A DNA stretch of 61,071 nt from Candidatus Coprenecus pullicola (GTDB lineage: Bacteria > Bacteroidota > Bacteroidia > Bacteroidales > UBA932), in contig DVHR01000030.1 in the NCBI GenBank assembly GCA_018711925.1, positions 1-61,071 of the forward strand. The letters run 5' to 3'. Numbering within the stretch: position 1 is the stretch's first letter; every line of letters starts with the position of its first letter. This document shows, piece by piece, positions 18,447 through 27,194 of this stretch. The notes beneath the pieces were generated by a model. That model was given only the letters and a program-made list of their open reading frames with translations, had not been told where the DNA came from and ran no database searches. Both the position numbers and the translations under genes were made by a program.

Positions 18447-19661
18447 TTATTCAACATACAGGAGAAGCCCCTTGAGATAGTCTCCCTCGGGATGATAGAT
18501 ACTGACAGGATGGTCGGCCGGCTGGGTAAGCCTGCGAAGTATACGTACCCGGCGGCCTGTCTGAGCCGCAGCCGAGAAGACCGTAAGCTCAAAAGTCCTG
18601 CGGTCCACCGCCTGCGAGCAGCTGTAAGTGAAGAGCAGGCCGCCTGAGGCGATCTTGCCTATGGCCGACGCATTGAGACGACGGTAGGCCCTGAGCGCAT
18701 TGTCCAGAGCGTCACGGTGCTTGGCGAACGCCGGCGGATCCACGACCATCAGGTCAAACCGGCCATTAGACACATCACGCAGATAGTCCAAGGCATCGGC
18801 ACAGACAGCCACATGCCTGCCGCCGGCATCCTCAGAGCCGGTATTGAGCAGGACATTGCGCCGGAGCATCCCGACTGCCACAGCTGACGAGTCCACCGAT
18901 ACTACGGAAGATGCCCCGCAATTCAGGGCATACACGGAGAATCCCCCTGTATAACAGAATAGATTAAGGACATTCCGCCCTTTTGAGTACTCCCCCACCA
19001 GCTCACGGTTGTCTCTCTGATCCAGAAAGAAACCAGTCTTCTGTCCTGCCTCCCAGTTGACATGGAACCTGTGCCCGTTCTCCTGTACTGCGCACTCGTC
19101 TGCCCCGTATGGTGCTGTAATATACCCGTCCTGAAGCGACAGACCGGCCTTATGCGGAGCCGTACCCTCGCTTTTATTATATACGGCCCTGATACGGCCT
19201 GCTCCGCACTTCATAACCGCGTCTGCTATCAAATCTGCCGACAGATACATTCCGGCAGAATGCGCCTGGAGCACAGCCACATCCTTATATACATCCACCA
19301 CCAGGCCAGGCAGTGAGTCTCCCTCACCGTGCACAAGACGGAAGCAGTCGGTCTGGGACGAGGGAAGACCGATGGAGGTACGCACCCGCATAGCCGCAGA
19401 GATACTGTTTTCCCAGAACTCCAATGGCATACGACCGTCATCACCAGGGGGACAGTCCTGATTGAAAGTCAGCACGCGCACGGTTATCGAGCCTTTTTGA
19501 AAATGCCCGTAGGCCATGAATTTCCGCTCTGAGGATAGGACTTCCACCACCTCTCCCTCATACGGTGTTCCGGATACTGATGCCACAGCCCCGGAGAAGA
19601 TCCACGGATGAAAACGCCTGAGGGACTCCTCCCTGCCCTTTTTCAAAAACACTGTCGTCAT
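18447..19661 (-). CDS. Class I rRNA large-subunit methyltransferase, RlmI family (PUA + SAM MTase)
   Basis: 404 residues. The N-terminal PUA domain (VFLKKGREESLRRFHPWIFSG) is followed by the EEHEE-like middle part and a Rossmann methyltransferase domain: FLDQRDNRELV, VLNLFCYTGGFSVYAL (SAM motif I), VVSVDSSA (motif II) and MVVDPPAFAK (motif IV with the NPPF-like site). Known role of the family: m5C methylation of 23S rRNA (C1962 in E. coli by RlmI). The exact target base here is inferred. It lies 1 nt downstream of the exonuclease gene. Confidence 0.9.
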   Translation of the reverse strand: MTTVFLKKGREESLRRFHPWIFSGAVASVSGTPYEGEVVEVLSSERKFMAYGHFQKGSITVRVLTFNQDCPPGDDGRMPLEFWENSISAAMRVRTSIGLPSSQTDCFRLVHGEGDSLPGLVVDVYKDVAVLQAHSAGMYLSADLIADAVMKCGAGRIRAVYNKSEGTAPHKAGLSLQDGYITAPYGADECAVQENGHRFHVNWEAGQKTGFFLDQRDNRELVGEYSKGRNVLNLFCYTGGFSVYALNCGASSVVSVDSSAVAVGMLRRNVLLNTGSEDAGGRHVAVCADALDYLRDVSNGRFDLMVVDPPAFAKHRDALDNALRAYRRLNASAIGKIASGGLLFTYSCSQAVDRRTFELTVFSAAAQTGRRVRILRRLTQPADHPVSIYHPEGDYLKGLLLYVE

Positions 19662-19662
19662 A

Positions 19663-20250
19663 TCACTTTCCCTCGGTCTTCAGTCTGATATACATCTCGC
19701 GGCACACCCATGCGTCTATAGCCGCATATTTCAATTGCGCTCCGGAAAGTTGAGGCGCCTCCCAGTTGGAAAGCTGCTGGGTCTTTGAGACCTTCTTTCC
19801 CAGAATGATGGCAGACATCTTCCGCACGCTCTTGTCCTGTATGCCGTACTCGGCCACCATGGACTGCAGGTCCACAAATGACCGGGGTGTAAACTTTCGG
19901 TAGTACATCAGCCCGCGGACATCATCCTTCACAGCTGCTCCCACCTTTGTGACATTAGCGTCCGACAAGACTGATATAAGGGGAGCAGGCAGGCCTATCA
20001 GATTGAGTCTGAACACATATGCCTTATCCCTTCCAGAGAGTTGAAGCAATGCTACATGATGACGCGGTGAATTGGAAGTAAAACTAGGTTTGGTTTCAGT
20101 ATCAAAGCCAATCACAGTCTGACTCTTCAGATAGTCCATCGCTTCCGCGAAATCTTCATCAAGATCCGACACGACGACGATAGGACCGTCAAAATCCACT
20201 GACTCAAGCTGTGACAGTTCTTCTGAGGAAATACTTGCTGGATACTGCAT
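19663..20250 (-). CDS. 3'-5' exonuclease, DEDD (RNase D-like) family
   Basis: 195 residues, a single DnaQ-fold domain. Motif Exo I is TVIGFDTETKPSF (DxE), Exo II lies near AAVKDDVRGL (Asp), and Exo III is YAAIDAWVCREMY (YxxxD). No HRDC domain is present, unlike full RNase D, so it matches the small one-domain 3'-5' exonucleases common in Bacteroidota. The substrate (RNA or DNA) is unclear. It sits 1 nt after the lipoprotein gene and 1 nt before the methyltransferase gene. Confidence 0.9.
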   Translation of the reverse strand: MQYPASISSEELSQLESVDFDGPIVVVSDLDEDFAEAMDYLKSQTVIGFDTETKPSFTSNSPRHHVALLQLSGRDKAYVFRLNLIGLPAPLISVLSDANVTKVGAAVKDDVRGLMYYRKFTPRSFVDLQSMVAEYGIQDKSVRKMSAIILGKKVSKTQQLSNWEAPQLSGAQLKYAAIDAWVCREMYIRLKTEGK

Positions 20251-20251
20251 T

Positions 20252-21730
20252 TTAATATAGGTAATTTCTTATCAGGGAATATACTTCCGAATTGTTTCTT
20301 TCAATATAGTTCATAATTTCCGGCGTAACATACCTGGGAGCAAACGGCACCACCTTGGTGGTCAGGTCCTCGCTGCCGCACTGACGTCCGTATTTATAAT
20401 CATCTTTCATGGTTCCGTCAGGATTGAGAGCGTCTTCAGGCAATGAAGCTGACGGCATGGTTATAAAGGACTCCAGTCTGGTCAGTTCGCCTCTCAATGC
20501 CAGATTACGGTCATTCCTCAGAACCTTATACGCCTCGGCAGCGGCACACTCCGCAGGGTCAATGAATTTGAAATCAGGAGATATTACTGAACGATAAAGG
20601 TAGATGCCTCCACGCCTGTAGTTGTACAGTTCTTCCATCACTTCTTCCAGAATATCCCTTATCTGAGCATAACTGCCATCCGCCAGTATTATCGATGAGA
20701 TAGGGACTCTGCTCCCGCTCCTGCGGTGACGTTCTATCATGGACACCAGATGGAAACGCGCATAATTCTCCACCGAATTAAGCTGTACTCCGGAAAGGTC
20801 ACCTTTCCTGACATACAACAAGGCATTGTCCTGAGTATCGAATCCATAACGGTCAAACAGGGACATGTCTATATTGTTGTAGCTGACACCGGCGACAGGC
20901 CCGGCATATGAGTCCCTGGCCACGACAGCCGTAGTGTCCACATAGGCTGTATCTCCCTTTATGGCCGCATCCAGGCCTACTGCTTCCTGATTCAGCACCT
21001 GCACCTTACCTCCCGTATTCCCGACAGACTTCCTTATCATCGACTCGTACTCGATGGAGGACACTCCGTCAGGAGCGAAGAGCACCCCCACACAAAGATT
21101 GCCGTCCTCATCCACATCCGACACCGCCTCCCGTATACCGGCCTCGACAACTCCTATTGCCTTGACACCTGTTCCGCTCTGCTCCAAAAAGTTGTTGATG
21201 TCCGGCAGTACGCGCAGGTCCGCTACAGGCGAGGATACTATTATCATCTTTACAGGCTCCTTGAAACCGGAACGGTACTCGTCACCGGCCAGGTTGAAGA
21301 AATCATCACTCATGAGGAAAATAGTGTTGCTCAGGACCTGCTCCTTAAGAAAGTCCAAATTGTCCTTAGCTATATATCCGCCATATGGGCCGTTTGCCCT
21401 GTCAGACAGGAACTGTATGTTCTCTCCTCCAAAATCTATGATTCCGTCCGGTTCCGGCTTTCCTGTGATATTGTCAAAACAGTCCAAGGTAAGCAGCCTC
21501 TCCACCACTTCAAAGCCGTTCACACTGCAGTCCAATACACCGATGGGCAGTCCCGATATATCCTGCGGATAACGGTCGGCACCGATATAATACACAGATG
21601 CCGTATCTGTAAGTGCCTTTTGGGCTATGGGCAACAAAGCCTCCTCACCTTCGTCGTCTCTGCAGGAGGCCAGAAGCAGCGACAGAAGCACTACCGTGAC
21701 AACTCCTTGAATATGTCGTCCTGACATCAT
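20252..21730 (-). CDS. Uncharacterised lipoprotein in the purM cluster
   Basis: 492 residues. A type II signal peptide ends in the lipobox LLASC (Cys about residue 23). The mature part alternates beta/alpha segments (GLPIGVLDCSVNG, VKMIIVSSPVADL, VKAIGVVEAGI), reminiscent of a periplasmic substrate-binding fold, but I see no signature that names a family. It is fused tightly into a purine/RNA cluster: 9 nt after purM and 1 nt before the exonuclease gene. A paralogue-independent Bacteroidales envelope protein is the safest reading. Confidence 0.75.
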   Translation of the reverse strand: MMSGRHIQGVVTVVLLSLLLASCRDDEGEEALLPIAQKALTDTASVYYIGADRYPQDISGLPIGVLDCSVNGFEVVERLLTLDCFDNITGKPEPDGIIDFGGENIQFLSDRANGPYGGYIAKDNLDFLKEQVLSNTIFLMSDDFFNLAGDEYRSGFKEPVKMIIVSSPVADLRVLPDINNFLEQSGTGVKAIGVVEAGIREAVSDVDEDGNLCVGVLFAPDGVSSIEYESMIRKSVGNTGGKVQVLNQEAVGLDAAIKGDTAYVDTTAVVARDSYAGPVAGVSYNNIDMSLFDRYGFDTQDNALLYVRKGDLSGVQLNSVENYARFHLVSMIERHRRSGSRVPISSIILADGSYAQIRDILEEVMEELYNYRRGGIYLYRSVISPDFKFIDPAECAAAEAYKVLRNDRNLALRGELTRLESFITMPSASLPEDALNPDGTMKDDYKYGRQCGSEDLTTKVVPFAPRYVTPEIMNYIERNNSEVYSLIRNYLY

Positions 21731-21739
21731 AACGGCGAA

Positions 21740-22918
21740 CTAGTTGTTATAGACAAACTTTCCGTTTTCTCCGGAAATCACGACCTCGGCCTTGTCAGAG
21801 GCTTCCACATGTCCTATAATCCTGGCATCGACTCCCAGCGAACGGGAAATATCGATCATGGCCGAAGCCGACTCCCTGTCCGTATAGATCTCCATACGGT
21901 GCCCCATATTGAATACCCGATACATCTCCTGCCAGTCGGTACCGGACTCTATCTGCACTGCCTTGAAGAGCGGTGGAACAGGGAACAGATTGTCTTTCAC
22001 CACTCTCAGGGCATCTATAAAATGGAGGACCTTGGTCTGTGCTCCACCCGAGCAATGTATCATACCGTGGATCCGGTCCTTGTATCCGTCGAATATCCGT
22101 TTCATCACCGGCGCGTACGTCCTGGTCGGCGACAACAGCAGCTTGCCGTATGTCAGGCCGGTCTCAGGCTCAATCTCTGTCAACAGACGGCTGCCGGAAT
22201 ACACCAGAGAGACAGGCATGGCATGGTCATAGCTTTCCGGATACTTGTCCGCCAGATAGTGGGCGAAGAGGTCGTGGCGGGCCGAGGTGAGGCCGTTGCT
22301 GCCTGTACCGCCGTTGTACTCGTCCTCGTACTCCGCCTGTCCGAAAGAAGCCAGGCCTACGATAACGTCTCCGGCGGATATCCGTGAATTGTCTATGATG
22401 TCGCTGCGGCGCACCCTGGCACACACCGTACTGTCCACAATCACAGTCCTTACAAGATCCCCGACGTCAGCGGTCTCTCCACCCGTAAGAGTCATCCGTA
22501 TACCGTAACGCCCCATGGACTTGATAAACTCGTCCGTACCTGATATTATTGCTGAGATGACCTCGCCGGGAATAAGGTTCTTGTTGCGCCCGATAGTGGA
22601 TGACACCAATATGCCGTCCGCTATGCCCACGCACAGCAGATCGTCGGTATTCATGACCATCGCATCACGGGCAATGCCTTTCCATACACTCATGTCTCCA
22701 GTCTCCCTCCAATAGATATAGGCAAGCGAGGACTTGGTGCCGGCTCCGTCAGCATGCATGACCAGACAATAGTCGGGATCTCCGGAGAACATATCTGGGA
22801 TTATCTTACAAAAAGCCTTGGGATAGAGGCCTTTGTCTATATTTTTAATGGCGTTGTGAACATCTTCTTTCACAGAGGAGACTCCTCTGAGCATGTATCT
22901 GCTTTCAGTGTTACTCAT
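21740..22918 (-). CDS. purM: Phosphoribosylformylglycinamidine cyclo-ligase (AIR synthetase)
   Basis: 392 residues from the ATG at 22918. PurM signatures include SSVKEDVHNAIKNIDKG, the ATP-binding HADGAGTKSSLAY, MNTDDLLCVG and LTGGETADVGD. Role: ATP-dependent closure of FGAM to AIR, step 5 of purine synthesis. A TTG or similar codon at 22963 would add 15 residues, but relatives begin at the MSNTESRY-like position, and a -7 element at 22961-22968 places the transcript start after 22963. First gene of the cluster purM - lipoprotein - exonuclease - rRNA MTase - msrC. purD lies 2 kb away on the same strand, separated by a plus-strand aminotransferase. Confidence 0.94.
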   Translation of the reverse strand: MSNTESRYMLRGVSSVKEDVHNAIKNIDKGLYPKAFCKIIPDMFSGDPDYCLVMHADGAGTKSSLAYIYWRETGDMSVWKGIARDAMVMNTDDLLCVGIADGILVSSTIGRNKNLIPGEVISAIISGTDEFIKSMGRYGIRMTLTGGETADVGDLVRTVIVDSTVCARVRRSDIIDNSRISAGDVIVGLASFGQAEYEDEYNGGTGSNGLTSARHDLFAHYLADKYPESYDHAMPVSLVYSGSRLLTEIEPETGLTYGKLLLSPTRTYAPVMKRIFDGYKDRIHGMIHCSGGAQTKVLHFIDALRVVKDNLFPVPPLFKAVQIESGTDWQEMYRVFNMGHRMEIYTDRESASAMIDISRSLGVDARIIGHVEASDKAEVVISGENGKFVYNN

Positions 22919-22960
22919 AATCTCTTTTCGCAGGATTGACAATATTTCGTTAACAAAATA

Positions 22961-22968
22961 CAAATTTA
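22961..22968 (-). promoter_or_regulatory. Putative -7 element of purM
   Basis: The minus-strand TAAATTTG matches TAnnTTTG and lies 42 nt upstream of the chosen purM ATG. A -33 TTG is not clear. A facing TAACTTTG on the plus strand (22991-22998) may serve the aminotransferase gene. Confidence 0.45.
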
Positions 22969-23042
22969 GAAGTTTTTGCGGAAAAGTTCATAACTTTGTT
23001 GCCCTATAAAACAAATTTAACAATATTTTACGCATCAATATC

Positions 23043-24242
23043 ATGCTGACACTTTCTAAAAAAGCTCAGGCACTGCCCGCATCTCCCATAAGGAAACTGG
23101 TTCCCTATGCTGATGCCGCCAAGAAAAGGGGCATTACCGTATATCATCTGAACATAGGCCAGCCGGACATAGAGTCTCCGCAAGAGGCCCTTCAGGCAGT
23201 AAAGGACAATCAACTGAAGCTGGTGGCCTATCCCAACTCAGCCGGAAATGAGTCTTACCGCAAAGGTCTGGCCAAGTATTATCAGAACATAGGCATTGAT
23301 GTCGACTATACGGACATCAACATCACTACAGGCGGCAGTGAGGCCCTGCAGATAGCCCTCACCGTCACCTGCGACCCGGATGACGAGGTCATCGTGCTGG
23401 AGCCTTTCTATACCAACTACAACTCATTCGCGATCGTCAACGACGTGAAGTTCGTGCCCATCACCACCTCCATGGACAACGGCTTCGCCATCCCCTCGAT
23501 CGAGGAGTTCGAGAAACACATAACCCCGCGCACAAAGGGTATCATCATCTGCAATCCCTGCAACCCCACCGGAGTGCTCTACACCAAGGACGAGATCGAG
23601 AAGCTCGGAGACGTAGCCCGCAAGCACAACCTCTTCATCTATTCCGACGAGGTGTACCGCGAGTTCTGCTACACGGACGAGCCCCACTACTCCTGCATGC
23701 ACATCAAGGGCCTTGAGAACAACGTGATTCTCTGCGACTCAGTCTCCAAGAGATACTCGCTCTGCGGTGTGCGCATCGGTGCGATAGTGTCCAAGAACAA
23801 GGAAGTGATGAACGCCGTGCTGCGCTACTCTCAGGCCCGTCTCTGCTCCCCCGCATACGGACAGATTGCCGCCGAAGCCGCACTCAGTGCCCCGGCTTCA
23901 TATTTCAAGGCCGTAAGGGACGAATACATAAAGAGAAGAGACTTCCTGGTAGAGACTCTCCGCACCATCCCGGGCGTAGTATGCCCTACTCCCATGGGCG
24001 CATTCTATGCGGCCGTACGCCTGCCGATAGACGACAGCGAGAAGTTCGCGCAGTGGCTTCTCGAGGATTTCTCCTACAACGGAAAGACCGTGATGGTGGC
24101 GCCGATGGCCGGATTTTACGCAACTCCCGGTAAGGGCAAGGACGAGGTACGCATCGCCTATGTGCTCAAAGTCGAGGATCTGCGTGAAGCCCTGACTTGC
24201 CTCAGAGAAGCCCTGAAAGTATATCCTGGAAGGACTATCTAG
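23043..24242 (+). CDS. Class I PLP-dependent aminotransferase, aspartate-type
   Basis: 399 residues. Fold type I aminotransferase features are NIGQPDIESP, NITTGGSEALQIAL, CNPCNPTGVLY (substrate Asn), YSDEVYREF (PLP-binding Asp/Tyr) and the PLP Schiff-base Lys in DSVSKRYSLCGVRIG. Arg near the C-terminus (EVRIAYVL) would bind the alpha-carboxylate. Role: 2-oxoglutarate-linked transamination, most likely of aspartate, though aromatic or branched substrates are possible. It is a single plus-strand gene, divergent from purM, and its stop overlaps the convergent membrane-protein gene by 4 nt. Confidence 0.92.
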   Translation: MLTLSKKAQALPASPIRKLVPYADAAKKRGITVYHLNIGQPDIESPQEALQAVKDNQLKLVAYPNSAGNESYRKGLAKYYQNIGIDVDYTDINITTGGSEALQIALTVTCDPDDEVIVLEPFYTNYNSFAIVNDVKFVPITTSMDNGFAIPSIEEFEKHITPRTKGIIICNPCNPTGVLYTKDEIEKLGDVARKHNLFIYSDEVYREFCYTDEPHYSCMHIKGLENNVILCDSVSKRYSLCGVRIGAIVSKNKEVMNAVLRYSQARLCSPAYGQIAAEAALSAPASYFKAVRDEYIKRRDFLVETLRTIPGVVCPTPMGAFYAAVRLPIDDSEKFAQWLLEDFSYNGKTVMVAPMAGFYATPGKGKDEVRIAYVLKVEDLREALTCLREALKVYPGRTI

Positions 24243-25207
24243 AAATTCAGGAACTCCGACACTCTGAGCAGGACTGCCGCCAACAGGAGGAGCGACAGTA
24301 AAATATTTGTCTCAACCCTCCTGCCGTTGGAGAGAAAATCAAAAACGGCGAACGAGAACGGCACAGCAGCCACTATGATGGAAGACGGAGGAAGACTTCC
24401 CCCGAACAGCAGCTCCAGAATGAGCATGAATACGGACAAGGCCGCAGAAAGACCGAACGCGTTTTTCTGGGCCTTGTTTCTTTCATGGCTTCTGGAGACA
24501 ATGTACACCACAGCCCTTATTCCGATGACAGCAAGCAGGGACAGATATATTGCAGTCTGTAAATCCATTCCGGATAACTCAGGCAATGACGGCACCAATC
24601 CTTCACCGTAATCTGCCAAAAACTGTCCGAAAGTCCCATCCTGCGCGAAAAATCCATACCACACAGAGACATACACCCAAGGCAGCGCCACTGCTGAAAG
24701 GTAGGACAGCAGCAGACGGGCCAGAGCCTGCCCCCGCACAAAGATCACATACAGCATGATAAACGCGCACACGTACAAGAGAGGTGGAAGCATCAAAGCC
24801 GCCATCGACGAGGTCAGACCGGCCATAAATGCATAATAGGGCCTATGATTCTCGCTGTTGACATACATCAGGGTGAAATACATCGTCCAGACTGTCAAGA
24901 ATGCCGCCAGATGACTGTATGTCAGCGATATCGCACCTGAAAAGGTCAGAACTGCCAGCAAATACGGCAAATACAGCAGCCTGGAATCCGAGGAGAACTG
25001 AAAATTATTGGAGTTTACATAATTGAGAGAAACTGCGACAGCCAGCAACGTCAGCAGCGACAGCACATTGGAAAGCCAGTCCGGCTGCAGTACGGATGCC
25101 GTTCCATCCTGACCGGCAGGCAGGAAAAAAGCAGATACGGCCATCCCCGCAGCTACTACAGCCAGCAGCAGCGCCATGACCGGTGAGGACTGACGGGCAT
25201 CCCTCAT
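24239..25207 (-). CDS. Polytopic membrane protein, DUF6427-like
   Basis: 322 residues with about eight to nine hydrophobic membrane segments (AVVAAGMAVSAFFL, VLSLLTLLAVAVSLNYV, LPYLLAVLTFSGAISL, ALMLPPLLYVCAFIMLYVI and others) and few charged loops. By pattern it resembles the Bacteroidota DUF6427 proteins found next to purD; no catalytic or transport motif is visible. Its ATG overlaps the purD stop by 4 nt (ATGA type), so the two are translationally coupled, a linkage I cannot explain functionally. Confidence 0.75.
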   Translation of the reverse strand: MRDARQSSPVMALLLAVVAAGMAVSAFFLPAGQDGTASVLQPDWLSNVLSLLTLLAVAVSLNYVNSNNFQFSSDSRLLYLPYLLAVLTFSGAISLTYSHLAAFLTVWTMYFTLMYVNSENHRPYYAFMAGLTSSMAALMLPPLLYVCAFIMLYVIFVRGQALARLLLSYLSAVALPWVYVSVWYGFFAQDGTFGQFLADYGEGLVPSLPELSGMDLQTAIYLSLLAVIGIRAVVYIVSRSHERNKAQKNAFGLSAALSVFMLILELLFGGSLPPSSIIVAAVPFSFAVFDFLSNGRRVETNILLSLLLLAAVLLRVSEFLNF

Positions 25208-26514
25208 CTTTTACCTGCCGGCCAGTTAATCATGTCCAGAGCGATATCGCTCCGATGGAAAGCTCCCTCAAACGAGACAGTGTCTACTCTGGAATAGACT
25301 CTGTCCCTTGCATCGGGCAGAGTCTCTCCCGTAGCGGACAAAGCCAGCACACGGCCTCCCGAAGTCACAAGCCTTCCGTCTTTCATGGCTGTTCCGGCAT
25401 GGAACACAGTGATGTCCGTCAAGGCCTCCAGACCGCTTACAGGATACCCTTTAGCATACTTTTCAGGATAGCCTCCAGACACGATTATGGCAGTCACAGC
25501 AGCCCGGCCCGACACTTTGATTGCCTCCGCCGACAGATTTCCCCTGGCAGCTGCTGCCATGTGGGCCAGCAGATCGCTGTCTATGCGCAGCATCACCGAC
25601 TCCGTCTCCGGATCCCCCATACGCACATTGTACTCTATCACATAGGGATCTCCTCCGCAGTTCATAAGCCCGAAAAATATAAAGCCCCTGTAGTCCATCC
25701 CCTCCATCTCCAATCCCTTGACAGTCGGCTCAATAATCCGGCCACGCACCTTCTCCACAAACTCCCCGTCACAGAAGGGCACCGGAGATACTGAGCCCAT
25801 GCCTCCGGTATTGAGGCCTTTGTCTCCATCCCATATTCTCTTGTAGTCCTTGGCTTCAGGCAAAAGCAGATACTCATGCCCGTCCGTAAGGACAAAGAAC
25901 GAGACCTCCACTCCATCCAGATACTCCTCGATGACCACCTTTGATCCGGCAGATCCGAACTGTCCGCCGAAAATATGCTCCAGTGACTCCTTAGCCTCAT
26001 CAAGCGACTCGGATATGATTACCCCCTTGCCTGCTGCCAGACCGTCCGCTTTCACGACATAAGGCGGCCTGAGCGAATGCAGGAAATCCAACGCTTCGTC
26101 TTTCTGCCCCGCAGTAAAAGTCCTATAGGCTGCTGTAGGTATTCCGTGCCTTGACATGAACTCCTTTGCAAAGTCCTTGCTGCCCTCCAGCCTCGCTCCG
26201 TCCTTGCCGGGTCCCACGAACAGCAGGCCTTCCCTCACATCCGGACAGGACTCAAGGAAATCCCTAAGTCCCCCAACCAACGGGTCCTCAGGCCCACAAA
26301 TCACCATATCTATATTTTTTTCCACTACAGTCCTGCGGATAAGTTCGAAATCAGACACTTTCCCTTCGATACCCTTGGCAAGGGAGTTAATACCGGGATT
26401 ACCGGGCAGTGCGTAGAACTCACCCAGCATGGGACTCTGCGCTATCTTCCAGGCAAGGGCATGTTCCCTTCCGCCCGAACCGAGCAATAATACATTGTAC
26501 TTCATATCTGTCAT
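25204..26514 (-). CDS. purD: Phosphoribosylamine-glycine ligase (GAR synthetase)
   Basis: 436 residues. ATP-grasp enzyme with NVLLLGSGGREHALAW at the N-terminus, GPEDPLVGGLRD, VVKADGLAAGKGV (ATP-grasp Lys region), NTGGMGSVSPVP and VIEYNVRMGDPETE (metal-binding Glu/Asn). Role: step 2 of purine synthesis (PRA + Gly + ATP to GAR). It overlaps the deacetylase gene upstream by 4 nt and the membrane-protein gene downstream by 4 nt, a three-gene coupled operon. The start could be the ATG at 26505 (MKYNV) instead. Confidence 0.96.
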   Translation of the reverse strand: MTDMKYNVLLLGSGGREHALAWKIAQSPMLGEFYALPGNPGINSLAKGIEGKVSDFELIRRTVVEKNIDMVICGPEDPLVGGLRDFLESCPDVREGLLFVGPGKDGARLEGSKDFAKEFMSRHGIPTAAYRTFTAGQKDEALDFLHSLRPPYVVKADGLAAGKGVIISESLDEAKESLEHIFGGQFGSAGSKVVIEEYLDGVEVSFFVLTDGHEYLLLPEAKDYKRIWDGDKGLNTGGMGSVSPVPFCDGEFVEKVRGRIIEPTVKGLEMEGMDYRGFIFFGLMNCGGDPYVIEYNVRMGDPETESVMLRIDSDLLAHMAAAARGNLSAEAIKVSGRAAVTAIIVSGGYPEKYAKGYPVSGLEALTDITVFHAGTAMKDGRLVTSGGRVLALSATGETLPDARDRVYSRVDTVSFEGAFHRSDIALDMINWPAGKR

Positions 26515-27122
26515 AATAATATCGGTTTACATTTCCAGCCGGCCTTGCTGACTGCGTCCAAAGTCTTGGGCAGCGCGTACCAAAGATTCTTGGACGCCTT
26601 CATAGAGTCATGGAACACCGTTATGGATCCGGGCGACAGATACGGCAGCACATTACGGGCGCAGGCCCTGTGTCCGAGCTTGCGGTTGTAGTCACGGCTG
26701 AGGATGCTCCACATCACGATATTGTAGCGGAGACTGAGAGTATCCGCCTGACGCCTGGTTATCTTGGCATACGGAGGACGGTAGAGATTGGTCTTTATCA
26801 GTTCAGCAGCCATATCCACATCCTGCACATAATCATCCAGATGTACGCGCCAACCAGGAATATGGCTGTAGGTATGACTGCCCACGGCATGGCCGCGTCG
26901 TACTATCTCCCCGAACAAGTCAGGATACTGTTCCACGTTCTTTCCTATGCAGAAAAATGTAGCCTTCGCGCCGTATTTGTCCAACTGGTCCAGCACCCAC
27001 GGTGTGACCTGGGGACACGGCCCGTCGTCAAATGTCAGGAAAAGCCCGTCCTTCTCTTTCGGAAAAGACCATATAAAAGACGGATAAATCTTCTTTATCA
27101 GTTTGGGAGGACGTAACAGCAT
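26511..27122 (-). CDS. Polysaccharide deacetylase (NodB-fold) family protein
   Basis: 203 residues from the ATG at 27122 (a TTG at 27143 would add 7). NodB motifs are LFLTFDDGPCPQVTPW (motif 1, catalytic Asp and metal Asp), VGSHTYSH (motif 2, metal His pair), YRPPYAKITRRQ (motif 3) and a late FHDSMKAS (motif 5 His). Known for the family: N-deacetylation of peptidoglycan, chitin-like or surface polysaccharides. No clear signal peptide is seen, so the site of action is uncertain. Start choice: the TTG lies within the -7 element at 27141-27148, so the ATG is preferred; AAGG precedes it. Confidence 0.9.
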   Translation of the reverse strand: MLLRPPKLIKKIYPSFIWSFPKEKDGLFLTFDDGPCPQVTPWVLDQLDKYGAKATFFCIGKNVEQYPDLFGEIVRRGHAVGSHTYSHIPGWRVHLDDYVQDVDMAAELIKTNLYRPPYAKITRRQADTLSLRYNIVMWSILSRDYNRKLGHRACARNVLPYLSPGSITVFHDSMKASKNLWYALPKTLDAVSKAGWKCKPILL

Positions 27123-27139
27123 AGCCTTACAATAAGGAT

Positions 27140-27169
27140 GCAAATATAACTTTTATTCTCTATATTTGC
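27140..27169. promoter_or_regulatory. Divergent, mirror-image -7 elements
   Basis: GCAAATATA (27140-27148) and TATATTTGC (27161-27169) form a 9-bp inverted repeat with a 12-bp centre. Read outward, each arm is a perfect Bacteroidota -7 box: leftward for the deacetylase/purD operon, rightward for the DUF4296 operon. RNA polymerase sites for the two directions must overlap. Confidence 0.7.
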
Positions 27170-27194
27170 ACACTGAAACAATCCAAAGAGTACT

